Positions 27,301-39,545 of a stretch of 64,000 nt of DNA are shown piece after piece. Under the pieces are notes generated by a model. The model had not been told where the DNA came from. It ran no database searches and was given only the letters and a program-made list of their open reading frames with translations. The position numbers and the translations under genes were made by a program. Each line of letters starts with the position of its first letter. Position 1 is the first letter of the stretch. The DNA is from Meloidogyne chitwoodi. Lineage: Eukaryota > Nematoda > Chromadorea > Rhabditida > Meloidogynidae. The stretch covers positions 1,488,001-1,552,000 of the forward strand of contig JACZZP010000012.1 in NCBI GenBank assembly GCA_015183035.1, given 5' to 3'.

Positions 27301-27749
27301 ACCAAAAGCTCGAGTCTTTCCATAAGCCACAGTCAACAATTCGTAACAAATGTTACGATGAAGAGCGCGTTGTCCACTTTGGAAAAACAAATTTTAATTG
27401 TACAAAAAATAAATTTTATTCAGGAATTAAAAATCCCATTATAGTGAAACCAAGATGTTTTCAATAAAAATAAGGAAAAAGACTTACTCATCAGATCCCT
27501 TGGACAAGTTTTTTTGTTTAGTAATGTTGAGAACATCAACGTCATAGCGAAAAGCTTTCTTGTCCTTCTCGATTTTGATTAAAAACATCGAACATAATCC
27601 ATGTTGATCCTTGATTCTAAAGTCCTTTGCCGGTTCAGCAAGTGTCTTCTGAAAAAGAAAATAATTTATCAAAGATTGTCACATTTTTAAATTACAAGTT
27701 TGCGCATATTACGCTTCTCCTTCTTATCAGCAGTAGTTGTTGTTGACAT
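24398..27749 (-). CDS. Worm-clade (WAGO-type) Argonaute
   Basis: Fourteen exons (27696-27749, 27488-27648, 27226-27376, 26975-27189, 26755-26933, 26516-26711, 26256-26475, 26008-26211, 25711-25958, 25322-25667, 25071-25277, 24800-25024, 24560-24750, 24398-24515) give 904 residues, normal for the family. The PAZ domain covers about 300-395 (YEGKKLTMPIYFQRRHGI). PIWI carries GYDVSHPP (Asp 627) and LRDGVSEGQ (Asp 718). The slicer Glu and His positions align with Trp 695 and Asn 861 (AKRGRNNF), so slicing is probably lost, as in the nematode WAGO class that binds secondary small RNAs. The protein ends TRFTA, like many Argonautes. The intron at 25959-26007 begins with GC. A hAT MITE lies about 450 bp upstream of the start codon. 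Confidence 0.93.
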
Positions 27750-29252
27750 TATATTATTAGAAATGTTGAAGATAATAAATGTAAGGATATAAATCCGAAA
27801 ATTCTAAAAAAAATTCTATGTTTAATTAAAAAGTAGATTATTTCAGGGAAAGACAGAAGAGAAAGAAATTAATATACAAAAATGAGCAACAAACAACAAA
27901 AAGATTAAATTATAAATGAATAAAAAATTGACACATTCTGGATTTTCTGTCATCTTTTGGCATTTTGTTTAATTACGATATTTTGCTTCATTTAAATATT
28001 TATAATAATGATTGGATTGTTTTTTCGTTTAATACATTATTGGTGCTGATAGATTCCGACAGTTGCTGTTTTCGATAGTAAAATAAAACTCTAATAATCT
28101 TACCTAAAAACGAGTTTTTTGGGGCAATGTCCGGGCTTAGGGATTTAATAAATATATCCGGTGCAGCAAAAAAACCGGAAGAAATTTCATAAGTATCCAG
28201 AGTAGAGATCGGCGCTTTTCTGTTTTTCTGGATTTATATGATTCTCTTCAGAGCGCCTGTGATAAAGACCACTCTCTCGTCTGATAAAGACGCAGAAAAT
28301 GTGTACAGTTCTGGAAAAGAGCAGGTCATTTGACGTTTCTCTGACCTCAACTATCCACTGGTCAGTTTTTCTGCGTCTTTATCAACGAGAGAGTAGCCTT
28401 TATTATAAGCGCTCTGAAGAGAATCATATAAATCCAGAAAAACAGAAAAGCGCCAATCTCTAATCCAGAGTTCCGGATTTAGGCAGACAGTTAGAAAACG
28501 AGAAATAGTTCACTGTCGAAAACAACCACTGTCGAAAACTGTTTCCACGACATACTTTATTAATCCATATTTTTTCGATATAAAATAAAATTAAAAAATA
28601 ATTTTTTACTCTATTTTTTCTATTTAAATAGAGATTTAATCAAATATTTTAATCATAAGGGCGTGTTTATAGAGTAAAAATGATTGGAATGGAATTGGTA
28701 AACACCTATATTATTTATATTTATTTAAAATTTTTTAAAAAAGTATACAAATGTTATTGATAGAAAAGCATATGATGATACTAAGCGATTTTCTAACTAA
28801 ATTGACGATTCAAAAATGATTAAGTAATTTAAATACTTGTATTGAATAATTATTTGGACGACGGATCATTTTTGTGATATTGAAAATAATAAAAATGGTT
28901 GATATGTAGACTATTTAAAATAATATTTGGTAAATAAGATTTTTCCACTTAAGGTGAGGAGGGCTATTACACAGAAGGAATATTTAAAATATATTTAGGT
29001 AAGCTAAAAATCGGAATAAATTTAATTTCTGAAAAATATTTTAGAAAATTTGTACAAAAAATTAATATATTACATAAATACATACATAAATACAATTATA
29101 TAACAAATACAATATATACATAAATATCCCAACAACAGGGAAAAATGGGAAATATGGATTAGAGAGAATAAAGAATATATCTATATAGATTTTTAAATAA
29201 TTTATTTTTCCTAATTTTAGCACAAATATATGTGCTTTGAGGATTATCAACA
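27750..29252. other. Argonaute upstream region
   Basis: About 1.5 kb between the Argonaute start codon and the 3' end of the CCCH gene. It holds a hAT-type MITE (28203-28462) and, around it, shorter self-complementary pieces (TTTTCGATAG near 28070; CTGTCGAAAA near 28510-28540). The rest is A+T-rich without recognisable genes. Confidence 0.55.
28203..28462. mobile_element. hAT-type MITE with 8-bp target duplication, 260 bp
   Basis: Near-perfect inverted arms of about 100 bp start TAGAGATCGGCGC on the left and close GCGCCAATCTCTA on the right. The arms include GATTCTCTTCAGAGCGC and its complement. The flanks carry a perfect 8-bp duplication, ATCCAGAG, at 28195-28202 and 28463-28470. No coding capacity. 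Confidence 0.9.
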
Positions 29253-30521
29253 TTATTCTTTATATACAATCGTCTTTTCATTAGTCTCCTTCTTTGGCAT
29301 ATGATTCAACTGTAGCGAACGTTTTTCTGGTGCGCAGTCACAATATTCTCCGCAAAAAGGATGGCCAAAACCACAAACTTCAGCAGTCAAACGGCATCTT
29401 GGATAGTATCTAAAAAGAATTTAATTTTTCTTAAATAAGAAAACAAGTTAGTGGTTATCTGTGGAAAAAGGATGAATATTACAATAAATTTGGGCTATAA
29501 AAAATTATTTTTAACTTACTGGCAACGTTCACGTGGATGCCAAAGAGGACAATTTGGCTCCTCAATCCGATGTTTTGGCTTGTCCCATCTCGGACATTGC
29601 CTTGCCGGTTTGACGAATTTCAGACTGTTTAGATTGATCCCGTTGACAATTGACCTTAAAAACGATAAAATATATATTTACTACAATCTTTATTACAAAT
29701 CTAACCGTCCATTGATCCTTGGACCTCCTTCAGAATCTTTTGCGTTGACTGTACTACGCATGTGCCTATCAAACCATTTATTACGTGGAGGCTGCTCCCC
29801 TGGAATATTTGACACTCGGTTGAATGTTGACGTCAGAGGAGAGACAGAAGATGTTGGTGGCATAGCATTGCTGATGTTTTCCTTCTTTTGATCAAGAGTC
29901 CGTTTAACAGCCATTGCATAATTATTCATCCCTGAACTTCCACTTTGTCGGTTGTGAGGCAGATTTGTGATTCGAAGTTGAGCCTGTTGGGAAGATGGCA
30001 AAAAATTGACAGCAACATTAGAGGCAGGAGCTTTTGAAGGCGATTCTTGAGCTTTTGCGAACGGAATATCTTCAAATTTGCTTTGGTTCTTGAAATTTCT
30101 AGTGATTTCCAACTAAAAATAAAATATATCTAGCTATAAAATCCTTTCATTGAACTAACCAATGCACGAATTCCTTCGCTCATTTCTTCTTCAGGTTTAT
30201 TCATGATGTTGAAATCCGTAGCTTTTGAAGATGAACTAAAAATAATTTACTTGAATAAACTAAATGTTCTAACCTTCCACCAAAAGGAGACCAACCGGAG
30301 TATTGCGGCTTATCATTACCAGATGAAGGTACATTATTTGATTGAAATAAACTATGCCCGCCAAACATCCCGTTGAAATCCCAAATTGAGGGCGGGAAGC
30401 TCATTGATGCACTAGTGTCAGACTGCGATGAAGAATAGAACGATGGAAGTAAAAAAGGCGCTAAATAAATCAGGAATCGCCGTCCACCGTCCAAAATTAA
30501 CAACAGTAGCATGCATTCCAT
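29253..30521 (-). CDS. CCCH-type zinc-finger protein
   Basis: Five exons (30274-30521, 30160-30235, 29706-30112, 29520-29654, 29253-29409) give 340 residues. The C-terminal part holds a C-x5-C-x6-C-x3-H finger (CQYYPRCRLTAEVCGFGH), preceded by a Cys/His-rich lead-in (CPRWDKPKHRIEEPNCPLWH). This style resembles the ZC3H14/Nab2 RNA-binding fingers. The rest is Ser/Pro/Asn-rich and likely disordered. The upstream start gives a hydrophobic N terminus (MECMLLLLILDGG) odd for an RNA-binding protein. The internal Met at 30404 (MSFPPSIWDF), just after an acceptor-like TTCATCGCAG, may be the real start, giving about 301 residues. A role in mRNA processing is inferred from the finger class. Confidence 0.75.
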
Positions 30522-30763
30522 GGTTTAACTTCTTGTTTTTATACCTTTGCAAAAAATGCCTGATTCAGAATAATAATATTTGTTAAGAAATGTCCGCACC
30601 TAAACGGATTTGCAAAAACGTCCTTTTTGAATTGTAATTTTTAATATCGTATACCTATTTATTCTAACCTTATTCTTTCTTTTTCCATTTTTCTTCGTGC
30701 CTTTTCAATGAACATCTTTACTTTTATAAAATTTTTTACTAATACAAGGTGGATTTTATAATT

Positions 30764-32374
30764 ATGAAAAATGGCGTCTGTGACGGATTAAATGAACTTG
30801 AAGTTTCTGCCGCAAATGGTGATTTACATATTAACAATGAAAAATCGGTGAATAATTTTTTATTCCAAATTTTGTTAATTTCTTATTTTAGGTGAGACCC
30901 GTTTACAAAAATTTAGGACCGGATTTCAAGGAAAGGACTGCTTGCCTTCATAGAGACTTGATTTCCGATTGGATTTCACTCCTTTTGATCGAAAATCGTG
31001 AACGAGTTGAGAAAGTTGATAACACGTTTAGATGTTTTATGAATCCAAAAAGTGTTGAATACCTCTTTACAGTCTGTTTACGTTTGCAACTTCCACCAGA
31101 TGTCAAATATATTGCTTTAGAAATCTATAACAAGTATTCTATTTACCTTTTTACAAATATTGCTTAGGTTCGACCCATTTAATTTCCTCGGACTACAAGT
31201 GAATATAATTTTCTAATTTAGATTTATGACTTCACATACAACCGAACTTTATGAGGCAATTGATTCTCAAAAGAATTTATCTTTGTTGCAAAAAGAAGAT
31301 AAATGGGAACAAATAATTACTACAATTTCAAGACAAGTTGCACTTCGAACTCTTTCTTCCGTCCAGATTGCAACTAAGCTTCATAGCTACAGCATGGTTT
31401 TACACTTCATTAATTTTTTACTAAATTTACAGGGTTTAACTATTGACAGAGTACGTTATTGCTTACAATTGCTTGGATATGCTTATACAGAACAATCTAT
31501 ACGCAAATCGGAGATTCGTGTTTTCAGGTCAATTGATTGGTGTGCAAATGTGCTGCAAACGCCTGTTACTTATTTAGAAACTTTTCTTCATACAATTTGT
31601 AGGTTATGGATTTTTTAATTCGATTACAATTGATTTTCTTTAATGATTTTCCTTTAGCAGTTTTAATTTTTTTGCTTCGATTATGAACTAATTCCGTTAA
31701 GTAAAACCCTTTTTTCTAAAAAATTTACTTTATTAATTTTTGTAATTATTCTCTTCAAATATATTTTTTTAATAAAGATCGGCTCAATAGTCACCTCGAA
31801 ATTAACACTCGTGCTCTATGGGATTATTCATTACTCATTATGGATTGTATATTCTTACACGTAGATGAATTTTATCAACGAGTTGCGATCGTTGCTCATG
31901 GCAATAATGCACAATATGTACCAATGTAAGTTAATTTTTTGGGCAATTATCTAATTACATTTATTATGTTAGTCAATTCTTTGGTTTATAACCAATTTTT
32001 AGAATAAATAAGGAATTGTTTTACATTTGATTTTAATTAAAAGTTAGGGAAGTTTAATGTTTTTTCCTATACATTAAAAAAATTTAGGAGACGATTAGGC
32101 CGAATTGAAGCAGATTATGTTTTATTAGCTGCTGGCGTTATCGTTGCTGCTTGTATCTGTGTACATGGAGAAGATTTGGTTGGTACTGTGTTATTGACAT
32201 TGCAGAAAACTACTGGTATACCAAGTAACTCGATTAGAGATTTTTATGTTGGAATATACCAAACTGTGCATGACCACGAAATTGCTGTTATTTTTTTTTA
32301 TTTTAAAATAATATTTTAAATACTTTAACATTCAGAATCCGCTAGAAGCATCCGATTTACGGAGAAATCTTTAA
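30764..32374 (+). CDS. cosa-1: CNTD1/COSA-1-like crossover cyclin
   Basis: Exons 30764-30847, 30892-31133, 31222-31396, 31433-31598, 31778-31925, 32088-32286 and 32336-32374 splice in frame to 350 residues, close to vertebrate CNTD1. The cyclin N-box is clear: LRTLSSVQIATKLHSYS, LQLLGYAYTEQSIRKSEI and PVTYLETFLHTI, then EADYVLLAAGVIVAA in the second fold. This line-up matches CNTD1, the animal ortholog of COSA-1, which marks designated meiotic crossovers. A further exon (about 31661-31700, reading YELIPL) would fit the family but is one base out of phase after a 7-T run (31668-31674). It is therefore skipped in this model. Nuclear action in meiotic prophase is inferred. Confidence 0.85.
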
Positions 32375-32716
32375 TATTAATTTGTAGATGAAATAAGTGT
32401 TTGAAACATTTACATCTTTGACATTTAACTATTTAATGTACAGATTGATTTTCAAATTTTTTCACTTTAACAGTTTTGAATAAATATATTTTTCTTTTAA
32501 TATTTTGCTTTATTTTTTAAACATTTGGATTCGCTCCAAAAACATACTTTTATAATTGAGAATAAAAATTGTCGAAAATGATGAAAATTACTCTTTTTCT
32601 TTTGCCTGTTTTTATACAATATTTTTTAAAATTTATGAAATAAAGAGTTACAATTCGGTAAAATGTAATGAATTTTATAGTTCAATTTTTTCCTCCTATT
32701 TAAACTTCGGCTTACA

Positions 32717-35397
32717 ATGAATAATATTTCAAACTCTGAAAGTAAGATTCCTATTAATCAACCTATAACTCAGCCAGGAACTGAGTTTATTTATTTAGCT
32801 TCAGCAGAAAATGAAAACGATTTAGATGTTTTAAGATGTGCCAATCAAGTACATTTTAAATCATATTCTTCAAAAAATGGCTGGACAAAGTTTGTTCATT
32901 TTATATTTATTAATTTTTATATTTGTTGAATAATATAAAAAATCAACTAAATTTAAATAAAATTTTTAAAATTAAATTTTAGGTATGAATGCGCTAGAAG
33001 TTCTGCTGCACAAGGAAAATGTAAATTTCGTCTTTTAGCAGCTGGATGTGATCCAAATAATATTCATACACGTTTTAATATTTATTCTTATGGCGTACAC
33101 AATCATGAAATTGAGCCAATAGGTCAAATTTAATTTTTCTTATTTTATTGCCATTTTTTAGTAAGGACTTCCTCGATGGATGTAATGTCAATCGATAAAA
33201 ATCTTGTCGTCAATAAATCTTGTGATATTAATCTTATGACTAATAATTCTTGCGAAAATTCAATTTTGGCAGAACTATTATCTTCTAAACAACCTTCGGT
33301 TTTTATTTATATTTAATAAAATTTATATTTTAATTCAGGTTAATGACATTAAAAAGAAATTTCCGCTTTTTAAAAGTTTGTTTATCTTGAAATTTAAGTT
33401 TTAAATTACTCAATATTTTAGTATATCATAGTTTTAATGATCTCGAATGTTTTCGACGTTCAGAAGGGCTTTTGGTTTACAAACAATTTAATTTAGTAAA
33501 CGGAATTCCAGGTATATTTTAATATTATTTCTATCTAAATCCTAAAGCTTCAACAAGAAAATGGAAAAATTTTACAAGGGACTATACCAAACTGTCACCA
33601 AAAATTTGGTATTTTAATACACACCATCGTGTAGAGCATGGTCGATTTTCTCTGCTAATTTTTTTCATTAAAATATAAAATTTTTGGTGACAATTCAGTA
33701 TAGATCCTTGTTAGTGTGTATATTTTCAGAAAAATATTTATTTTGGATTAGCGCACCAAAACTTTTTTTACTTAAATTTTGCATCTGATTGTGAACCAAA
33801 ATTTTGCCGAATTTATTTAAAAAATTGTTGTAACTAATTTATTTTCGTAATTTTACAGAAATAATTTATTATCGATGTAAAATGGATCTTCAATGTTCAT
33901 TCACATTTCAAGCTTTATATAACAATGTATTTTATAAATTATATTTTTATTAAAATTTTTTTATACATTTTTTAGAATTCGGGTTTCTTTGAATTGTATG
34001 CGCCTTTAAAAAATGTTCATTTCCATTCATCTAATGATCCAACTGCTAGTAATATAAATAACACATTAGCTAATGGAGATTTACAACAAAATAACAATAT
34101 TGAAGGTAAAAATTTAATTTTATTAATTTTGTTATTCTCCCAGGACATATATATTATGTTTATTATATATTTGAACCCAATAAAATGTTTAAAGTTATTT
34201 ATTTTTAATAAATTATAATTTAGGTTTATTACCATGTTCATCTAATATTCAAAATGGAGGTATTTTATTTACAAATATTTTTTTTACTTAAATTTTTTTA
34301 TAATTATTAATTAAAAATTATTTTTTTTAGATTTAATACTAAAAAGGAGACTTATCAATGTAAATTTAAATGAATGGAATTATATTGGTACATATAACTC
34401 AGAAGAAGATTTTGAAAAACTTCGAGTTCAACGCCAAGTATCTCCTCTCCGTGAAAGGGGTAAACAATTCAGTACATTGAGACAGCAAACACTTAAGGTT
34501 TTTTCTTTTTTTTTTAATTATTTTATTCTTACATCTTTAAGTGTTATCATCGAAAACCAGAAAAAGGAAAATGTCGTTATCGAATATTAATCTTTCGTGA
34601 ATGGGACGGACAGCCAGTAAAGGTTTATGAAAAAGGTAATGTAAAAACTTTATTAATTGCATTATATTAGCCAACAGGCAATAAATATCCTTTTTTAAAA
34701 TAAGTAATCTTCTTCAAAAATCTTCTTCTTTTCCTTTTAGAAGTTTCAACAAAAAATCTTTTATTTATTGTCATTTAAATAAAATAAATTAATATGTAGG
34801 TGTACATAATCATAAAGCGAGTAAACCTAAGCAGATCGATTTAATTGCAATTCAACAAGCCCAACAATATTACGAAAAATTTCCGAATTCATTTATTCAA
34901 CAAAACTCTACTAATAAAAATAATTCAATTTTTCCACAACAACAAAATTGCTATCCAATTCTTCATAACTTGGAAGAGACCAACGGAAAATTAAATTCAG
35001 ATTTGGAACATTCTTGGGGAGAAAATGGGATGAATTTTATACGGAGATTTTCTTTAACAAACTGCTATTCTGAATTAAAAGTTTTGGCAAATGGATTTAT
35101 GATGGACTTAACTTGTAATGAGTAAGTAATTTCTACTTTTAAAATAATATAATAACTTTTTTTAAAAGAGAATCAATGGTATTTAAAAGACGAGACAATC
35201 AAAACACTTTCCTTATTGTAACAGAATGTGGCAATCATAAGGAAGGTTTAAATGTTGAAGAATGCCAGAATGGCTGTTTTAGTGACCATAGTGAACAGTG
35301 GATTAAAGGAGACAAAGCACAATTTATTCGTGCGATGCGGACACGAATTCATGAATTTATAGAAGAGAAAAGTAGTCTTAGACAATTATTTTGCTAA
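32717..35397 (+). CDS. Repeated FLYWCH/WRKY-GCM1-like zinc-cluster protein
   Basis: Twelve exons (32717-32889, 32983-33122, 33162-33298, 33339-33375, 33422-33511, 33859-33926, 33976-34105, 34224-34259, 34331-34497, 34542-34635, 34800-35121, 35169-35397) give 540 residues. At least three copies of a C-x(n)-C...HxH module are seen: YECARSSAAQGKCKF with GVHNHE; YYRCKMDLQCSF with NVHFHSS; CYHRKPEKGKCRY with GVHNHK. A looser fourth copy ends ECGNHKEG. This layout is that of FLYWCH and related WRKY-GCM1 zinc folds, found in DNA-binding proteins and MULE transposases. No transposase catalytic core is present, so a host regulator, perhaps of transposon origin, is inferred. There is no signal peptide. 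Confidence 0.72.
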
Positions 35398-35664
35398 TTT
35401 TTTTATGTGATTAGTTTGATAATTATCTTTAATTAAAAATTTAGTTTTTTCTATATATAAGTTAGTTCTTTTCTGTAAATAAAAATTTATAATTTCAAGG
35501 TTTTAGGCATCTGTGATTGAAACCAAAAGAAATTTTTAAAATTTTTATCATCTTAAATTCAAAATATGGAAAAGTGAAAAAAGGGAGTTAAAATTGACAT
35601 TGAAAAATTTTAAAAGGCTCTTGAAGTTGTTCAAGCTGACTTTAAGTAATTTTTATAGACCTCT

Positions 35665-36051
35665 TTAATCGCAACAATCTGCTAAACAACATCCACAGCA
35701 GATAGCCAGCAATGCCCAGAGACAGCAATTGTTGTCACGAGATGGCCGATTCCTCTCTACAACACTGAAAATGTTTTGTTTTATATGTAGCAAAACTCGA
35801 GATTTATTTATTCTAACAATTAGGTCCTTTGGGTCCCAGGAGGAACTATTTGCCAGGAAAATCATCACCAATCAATTTTAGCTTAAATTCAAAATAGAAA
35901 TTTACACTTACACAACTTGTGGCTGCTGTTGAGGATATCCTGGATATTGTCCTCCTCCATATGCATATCCTGGTTGTGGTTGTCCATAGTTTGGTTGTGG
36001 CTGTGGTGGATAGCAATTGTATTGTGGATTATATGGTGGTGGGGCAGACAT
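35665..36051 (-). CDS. CYSTM-type cysteine-rich tail peptide
   Basis: Two exons (35912-36051, 35665-35764) give 79 residues. The N-terminal half is Pro/Gln/Tyr/Gly-rich (repeats of YGQPQPGY type). The C terminus ends NNCCLWALLAICCGCCLADCCD, a hydrophobic Cys-rich segment typical of the CYSTM family of membrane-associated stress peptides. The intron joins in phase (QVVVVERNR). The role is inferred only by family. Confidence 0.85.
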
Positions 36052-36621
36052 TTTGTAAATTTTAGTTTAAATATCTAAAATTATTTAATTTTTTGTAATA
36101 TCTAAATAAGTGAGAAAAAAGTATGAATCATATTTTAACAAACAATGAATAAAAACTAAGGTAAAAAGAGAAAGGAGGAGTCAAAAATAAATGGAATTTT
36201 TTGGGAAAAAGAACGGGAATCGATTTGTTTAGAAAATATCGCGCGGAGCACAAATTGCCACGTCATAGAATAACCAAATGATGAAATTTAATCGTTTCAC
36301 GACAAGAATTAAATAATAGGTAGCGTTATAAAAAATTAGAATAAAAGAAAAGCTTTTGTCTTTTTAAGGCTAAAAACTAAATAATTTTGTTACACCTGTT
36401 AAGGGTTTATAATAAAAAATAAAAATAGAGACGCAAGAAACATTAAAGTAAAAAATATTTAAGAAAATAATCTGCAATTAGAGACATTTTTACAAATAAA
36501 AATCACTTAATAAAAGTTTATTTTTCAAATAAAAAAATATTTTGATTGGAATTACAAATTATTTAAACTAAATTTTTATTTAAGTTTATCCCAAAATGAA
36601 GTACATTTTCAATCAATTTCT
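36052..36621. other. Short intergenic region
   Basis: About 570 bp between two minus-strand genes. Nothing recognised beyond A+T-rich sequence and a GATATCGCGCGGAGC-like patch near 36230-36250. Confidence 0.45.
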
Positions 36622-38186
36622 TTAAAAAGAGCCAAGTCCTTTTCCTCTTCGAGAAAATTGAGTATGTCGAGCCGTTTCTATAAAATGTTTGAATGAGAAA
36701 AGAATTAAAACTATTTAAATAATAAAATGGTAAAATCGATTATTCTGCATTCTATGAGTAATATTTTAACAAAAAACTTATATCATAAAAATAATGCGAT
36801 TAAAGAAAGGAAATATGGCTAATGAGTCATTTCCCCATAATTGTGGAAAATGAGTTTAAAATCAAAAATAACATTTGAAAGTCAAAAATATTGTCATGGA
36901 AAATTTTTATCAGAAATTTTTTAAGGTAAGCCTTTTTTAAGCTAAAAATCAGAGTTAAATATATGAAACTATCCCACTAAAAATTACGACTATATAAATT
37001 GTTGATTTATAAACAGTCATTTTTCCTATTAATTCCAAAGAAAATTACCATATTGCACATCCAATTTTCGTTGAAGCTCTAATTGCTTAATCCGCTCTTT
37101 CTCCAATTCGTTGGCATCATGTTCAGGTACTTGCTTCTCAGGATCAGAACTCGATTTTTCTGGATCTTTTTCCTTGTCAGAATTCTTTTTTAAACCCATT
37201 ACTAGAAAATTTTATTTATTTAAAGAATAAAATTAAAAAATAACGTCTCTGGAATTTGTCCATTTGGCTTGTATCTTTTGCAGAAGCAGCTATCATCGAA
37301 GTCCATTTGTTCTCCAATTTCTTTTCACTCGTCTCAGGTTTGTTCCCAGATGATGAGGAAGGAGAAGAGTGCAAACGTGGCCCAAATTCTTCATTATCGC
37401 ATTCAGCACCTTCAGACGACTTGCCATCCATTCCAGCGTTTCCTCCTTTCCATAGCAGTTTGCGCTCCTAACCGATGTTTGATCACAATTGGCCAAAAAA
37501 GCAATTGAGGGCCAAATGGCTTAGGTTGGAAACTTTTCAAGGGAATGTGGGTAATTTGGAAAAATAGATATAAGAAATAGTCGAAATTTTTTCATTTTTA
37601 AATTATTTTAAGTTTCATACCCACGGCCTTTTACACTATTTATACCTGAATCATTTCTGCATGGCGCTTGACTCTTATATTGTCCCAAGATGGACGACCA
37701 TTACGATCTGACTCGTCTTCATCGTTTTCACGTTTTGGATATTCTCTCCTTCTTGAAGGCCTTCGATCATCGTAGTCATCATATTCTTTGCGTCGACGAG
37801 GACGATCTGCATCGTATCGATCAGACTCATATCGCCGATCATTCCTTGAGGATCTGTTGTTACGATCATATTCATTCCGTCCTTTATTATAGCGATCACT
37901 ACTACTATGATATTCACTGTTACGTTCGTCCTTTGAACCTCTAGAAAAAAATGTAACCAAAAAAGCATGCAAAAGTAAAAAATTTCAACCAAGAATTGTT
38001 TTCTTTTTGTTCAATATATTAAATAGTTTTTTCTTATTCGACTAAATCTGGGAACTAACAAAATAAAAAACCAAACCTTTTTGTTTCACTATTTATGAGA
38101 TCATCAGAATTGTTTTGATCGTCTGCATATCTTCTTTTGCTCTAAAATGTAATAATTATTAAATTAATTGATTAAGAATTAACCAT
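36622..38186 (-). CDS. RSRC2/SMAP-family nuclear protein
   Basis: Six exons (38184-38186, 38077-38141, 37646-37940, 37245-37467, 37049-37201, 36622-36677) give 264 residues. Exon 1 is only the ATG, directly followed by GT. The N-terminal half is rich in Arg/Asp/Tyr/Ser (DRYDADRPRRRKEYDDYDD). The C-terminal half holds the SMAP-type core: a conserved Trp (NKWTSM), then DKFQRLMGLKK, and a tail ELQRKLDVQYETARHTQF ending GKGLGSF. This matches Arg/Ser-rich coiled-coil protein 2, thought to act with splicing factors. Open frames on the opposite strand at 37256-37508 and 37690-37944 are shadows. Confidence 0.8.
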
Positions 38187-39545
38187 TATTGAGGAGAACA
38201 GAAAATAGAAATATTATTAAGAAATACTACAAAATTAAAAAAACTGAATTAAAAGTAAAAAATAAAATCAATGCAAATAAGCAAAATATTTGTCAAAGCC
38301 GTTTTTTCGCGGGAGATTTTATTTATGAAAAAATACAGTAGTTAAATAAATAAATATTTATTTATTACTATTTATTAGAGCTGTTCCAAGACCAAAAATA
38401 ACCAAGACCCAAGACCAAGACCAAGATTTATAACCAAGACTCAAGACCAAGACCAAAAAAAACAAGAAAAATAAGACCAAGACCCAAGACTAACAATATA
38501 TCATTTATACAAAAAATTAAATCCATTAAAATTTATTATATAAATCCCCAAAATCATAATTAAAATGTAAGAACAATTGCTGTTTAGCATGAGTGCTACT
38601 AAAAGAAAGCCGTTTTGGTTTGTAAATTTCTCCAAGAATCGAAAATGTTCTTTCACGCTCTACTGTGCTTGGTGGTGAACAAAGAAAAATTTTCGCAAGC
38701 TGTTTAAGTGTTGGGTGTGATAAGTCTTTCTCCCAAAATTTAATTGGATTATATACCAGCGATTCAAGATGACTATGAGTTCAATTATTTATTTACACAT
38801 GACAAAATATATTAAGTACCTTTAGAAAATGTAAAACCTCGCAAGTTTAGCGCCGCAGGCGAAAATTTGAAAAAATTATTGCATTAGTTGCCAAATATTA
38901 ACCATTTTCAGCGCCGCAGGCAAAAAATTTTTTTAATTTTTAAACCTCTTGCCAAAATTTTTCCCCAAAATTGTGCTTGGTCCCCCTATGGTATCACACC
39001 AAGACCCAAGACCAAGACTTACAAGCCAAGACCCAAGACCAAGACCTACAAGAAAAGACCCAAGACCAAGACTCTTGGAACAGCTCTACTATTTATGGAG
39101 CAAATTACTTCCAATGATTTTTATTTTATTCTGAAAAATTACATACTTTATGTTGGAATAACACCAAAGAATAGAAAAGTTTTGAAGTCATATTTAACCC
39201 TTTCATTAAATATGATAGGAAACGTTTGAATTTTTTTCTCATATGTAATAAAAATAAAATTATATAAATTTTAAACAAAATCAAAAAATAATCTTTTTTA
39301 CTCTTTGAATCGCAATAAAATTTAAATTTTTTCTTAAAAAATATATGACTAATTCCCACATTTCTAATCTCAATTTTAAGTTCATTTCCTTTTTTAATTA
39401 AAAGTTATGTTATATTTGCGGATAAAATTTACGGACTTTACCAGTAAAAAGGAAATGAAACTCCCAACTCTATTTGGTCTTAACCCAGAAAATAAAATCT
39501 TTAAAAATCCAAAAATTTTTTTTTAAAACCAAAATCAGTTTGTTT
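38187..39545. other. Spacer before the UGT array with hAT insertion
   Basis: About 1.36 kb between the RSRC2-like gene and the 3' end of UGT copy B. It holds a 713-bp hAT element (38376-39088). Sequence from about 39205 onwards resembles the region just beyond UGT copy C's 3' end (from about 44565), so it is UGT 3' flank. Confidence 0.6.
38376..39088 (-). mobile_element. hAT element with transposase remnant, 713 bp
   Basis: Terminal inverted repeats TAGAGCTGTTCCAAGA and TCTTGGAACAGCTCTA are flanked by a perfect 8-bp duplication CTATTTAT (38368-38375 and 39089-39096). CCAAGACC-type tandem repeats sit inside both ends. In the middle, on minus (about 38575-38770), an open stretch encodes the hAT C-terminal dimerisation region: HPTLKQLAKIFLCSPPSTVE followed by RERTFSILGEI. 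The rest of the transposase is absent, so this copy is non-autonomous. Confidence 0.92.

Noticed and set aside
37256..37508. Plus-strand frames opposite the RSRC2-like gene
   Set aside because: The minus-strand reading has splice sites in phase and the DKFQRLMG core; the plus frames have no recognised domain.
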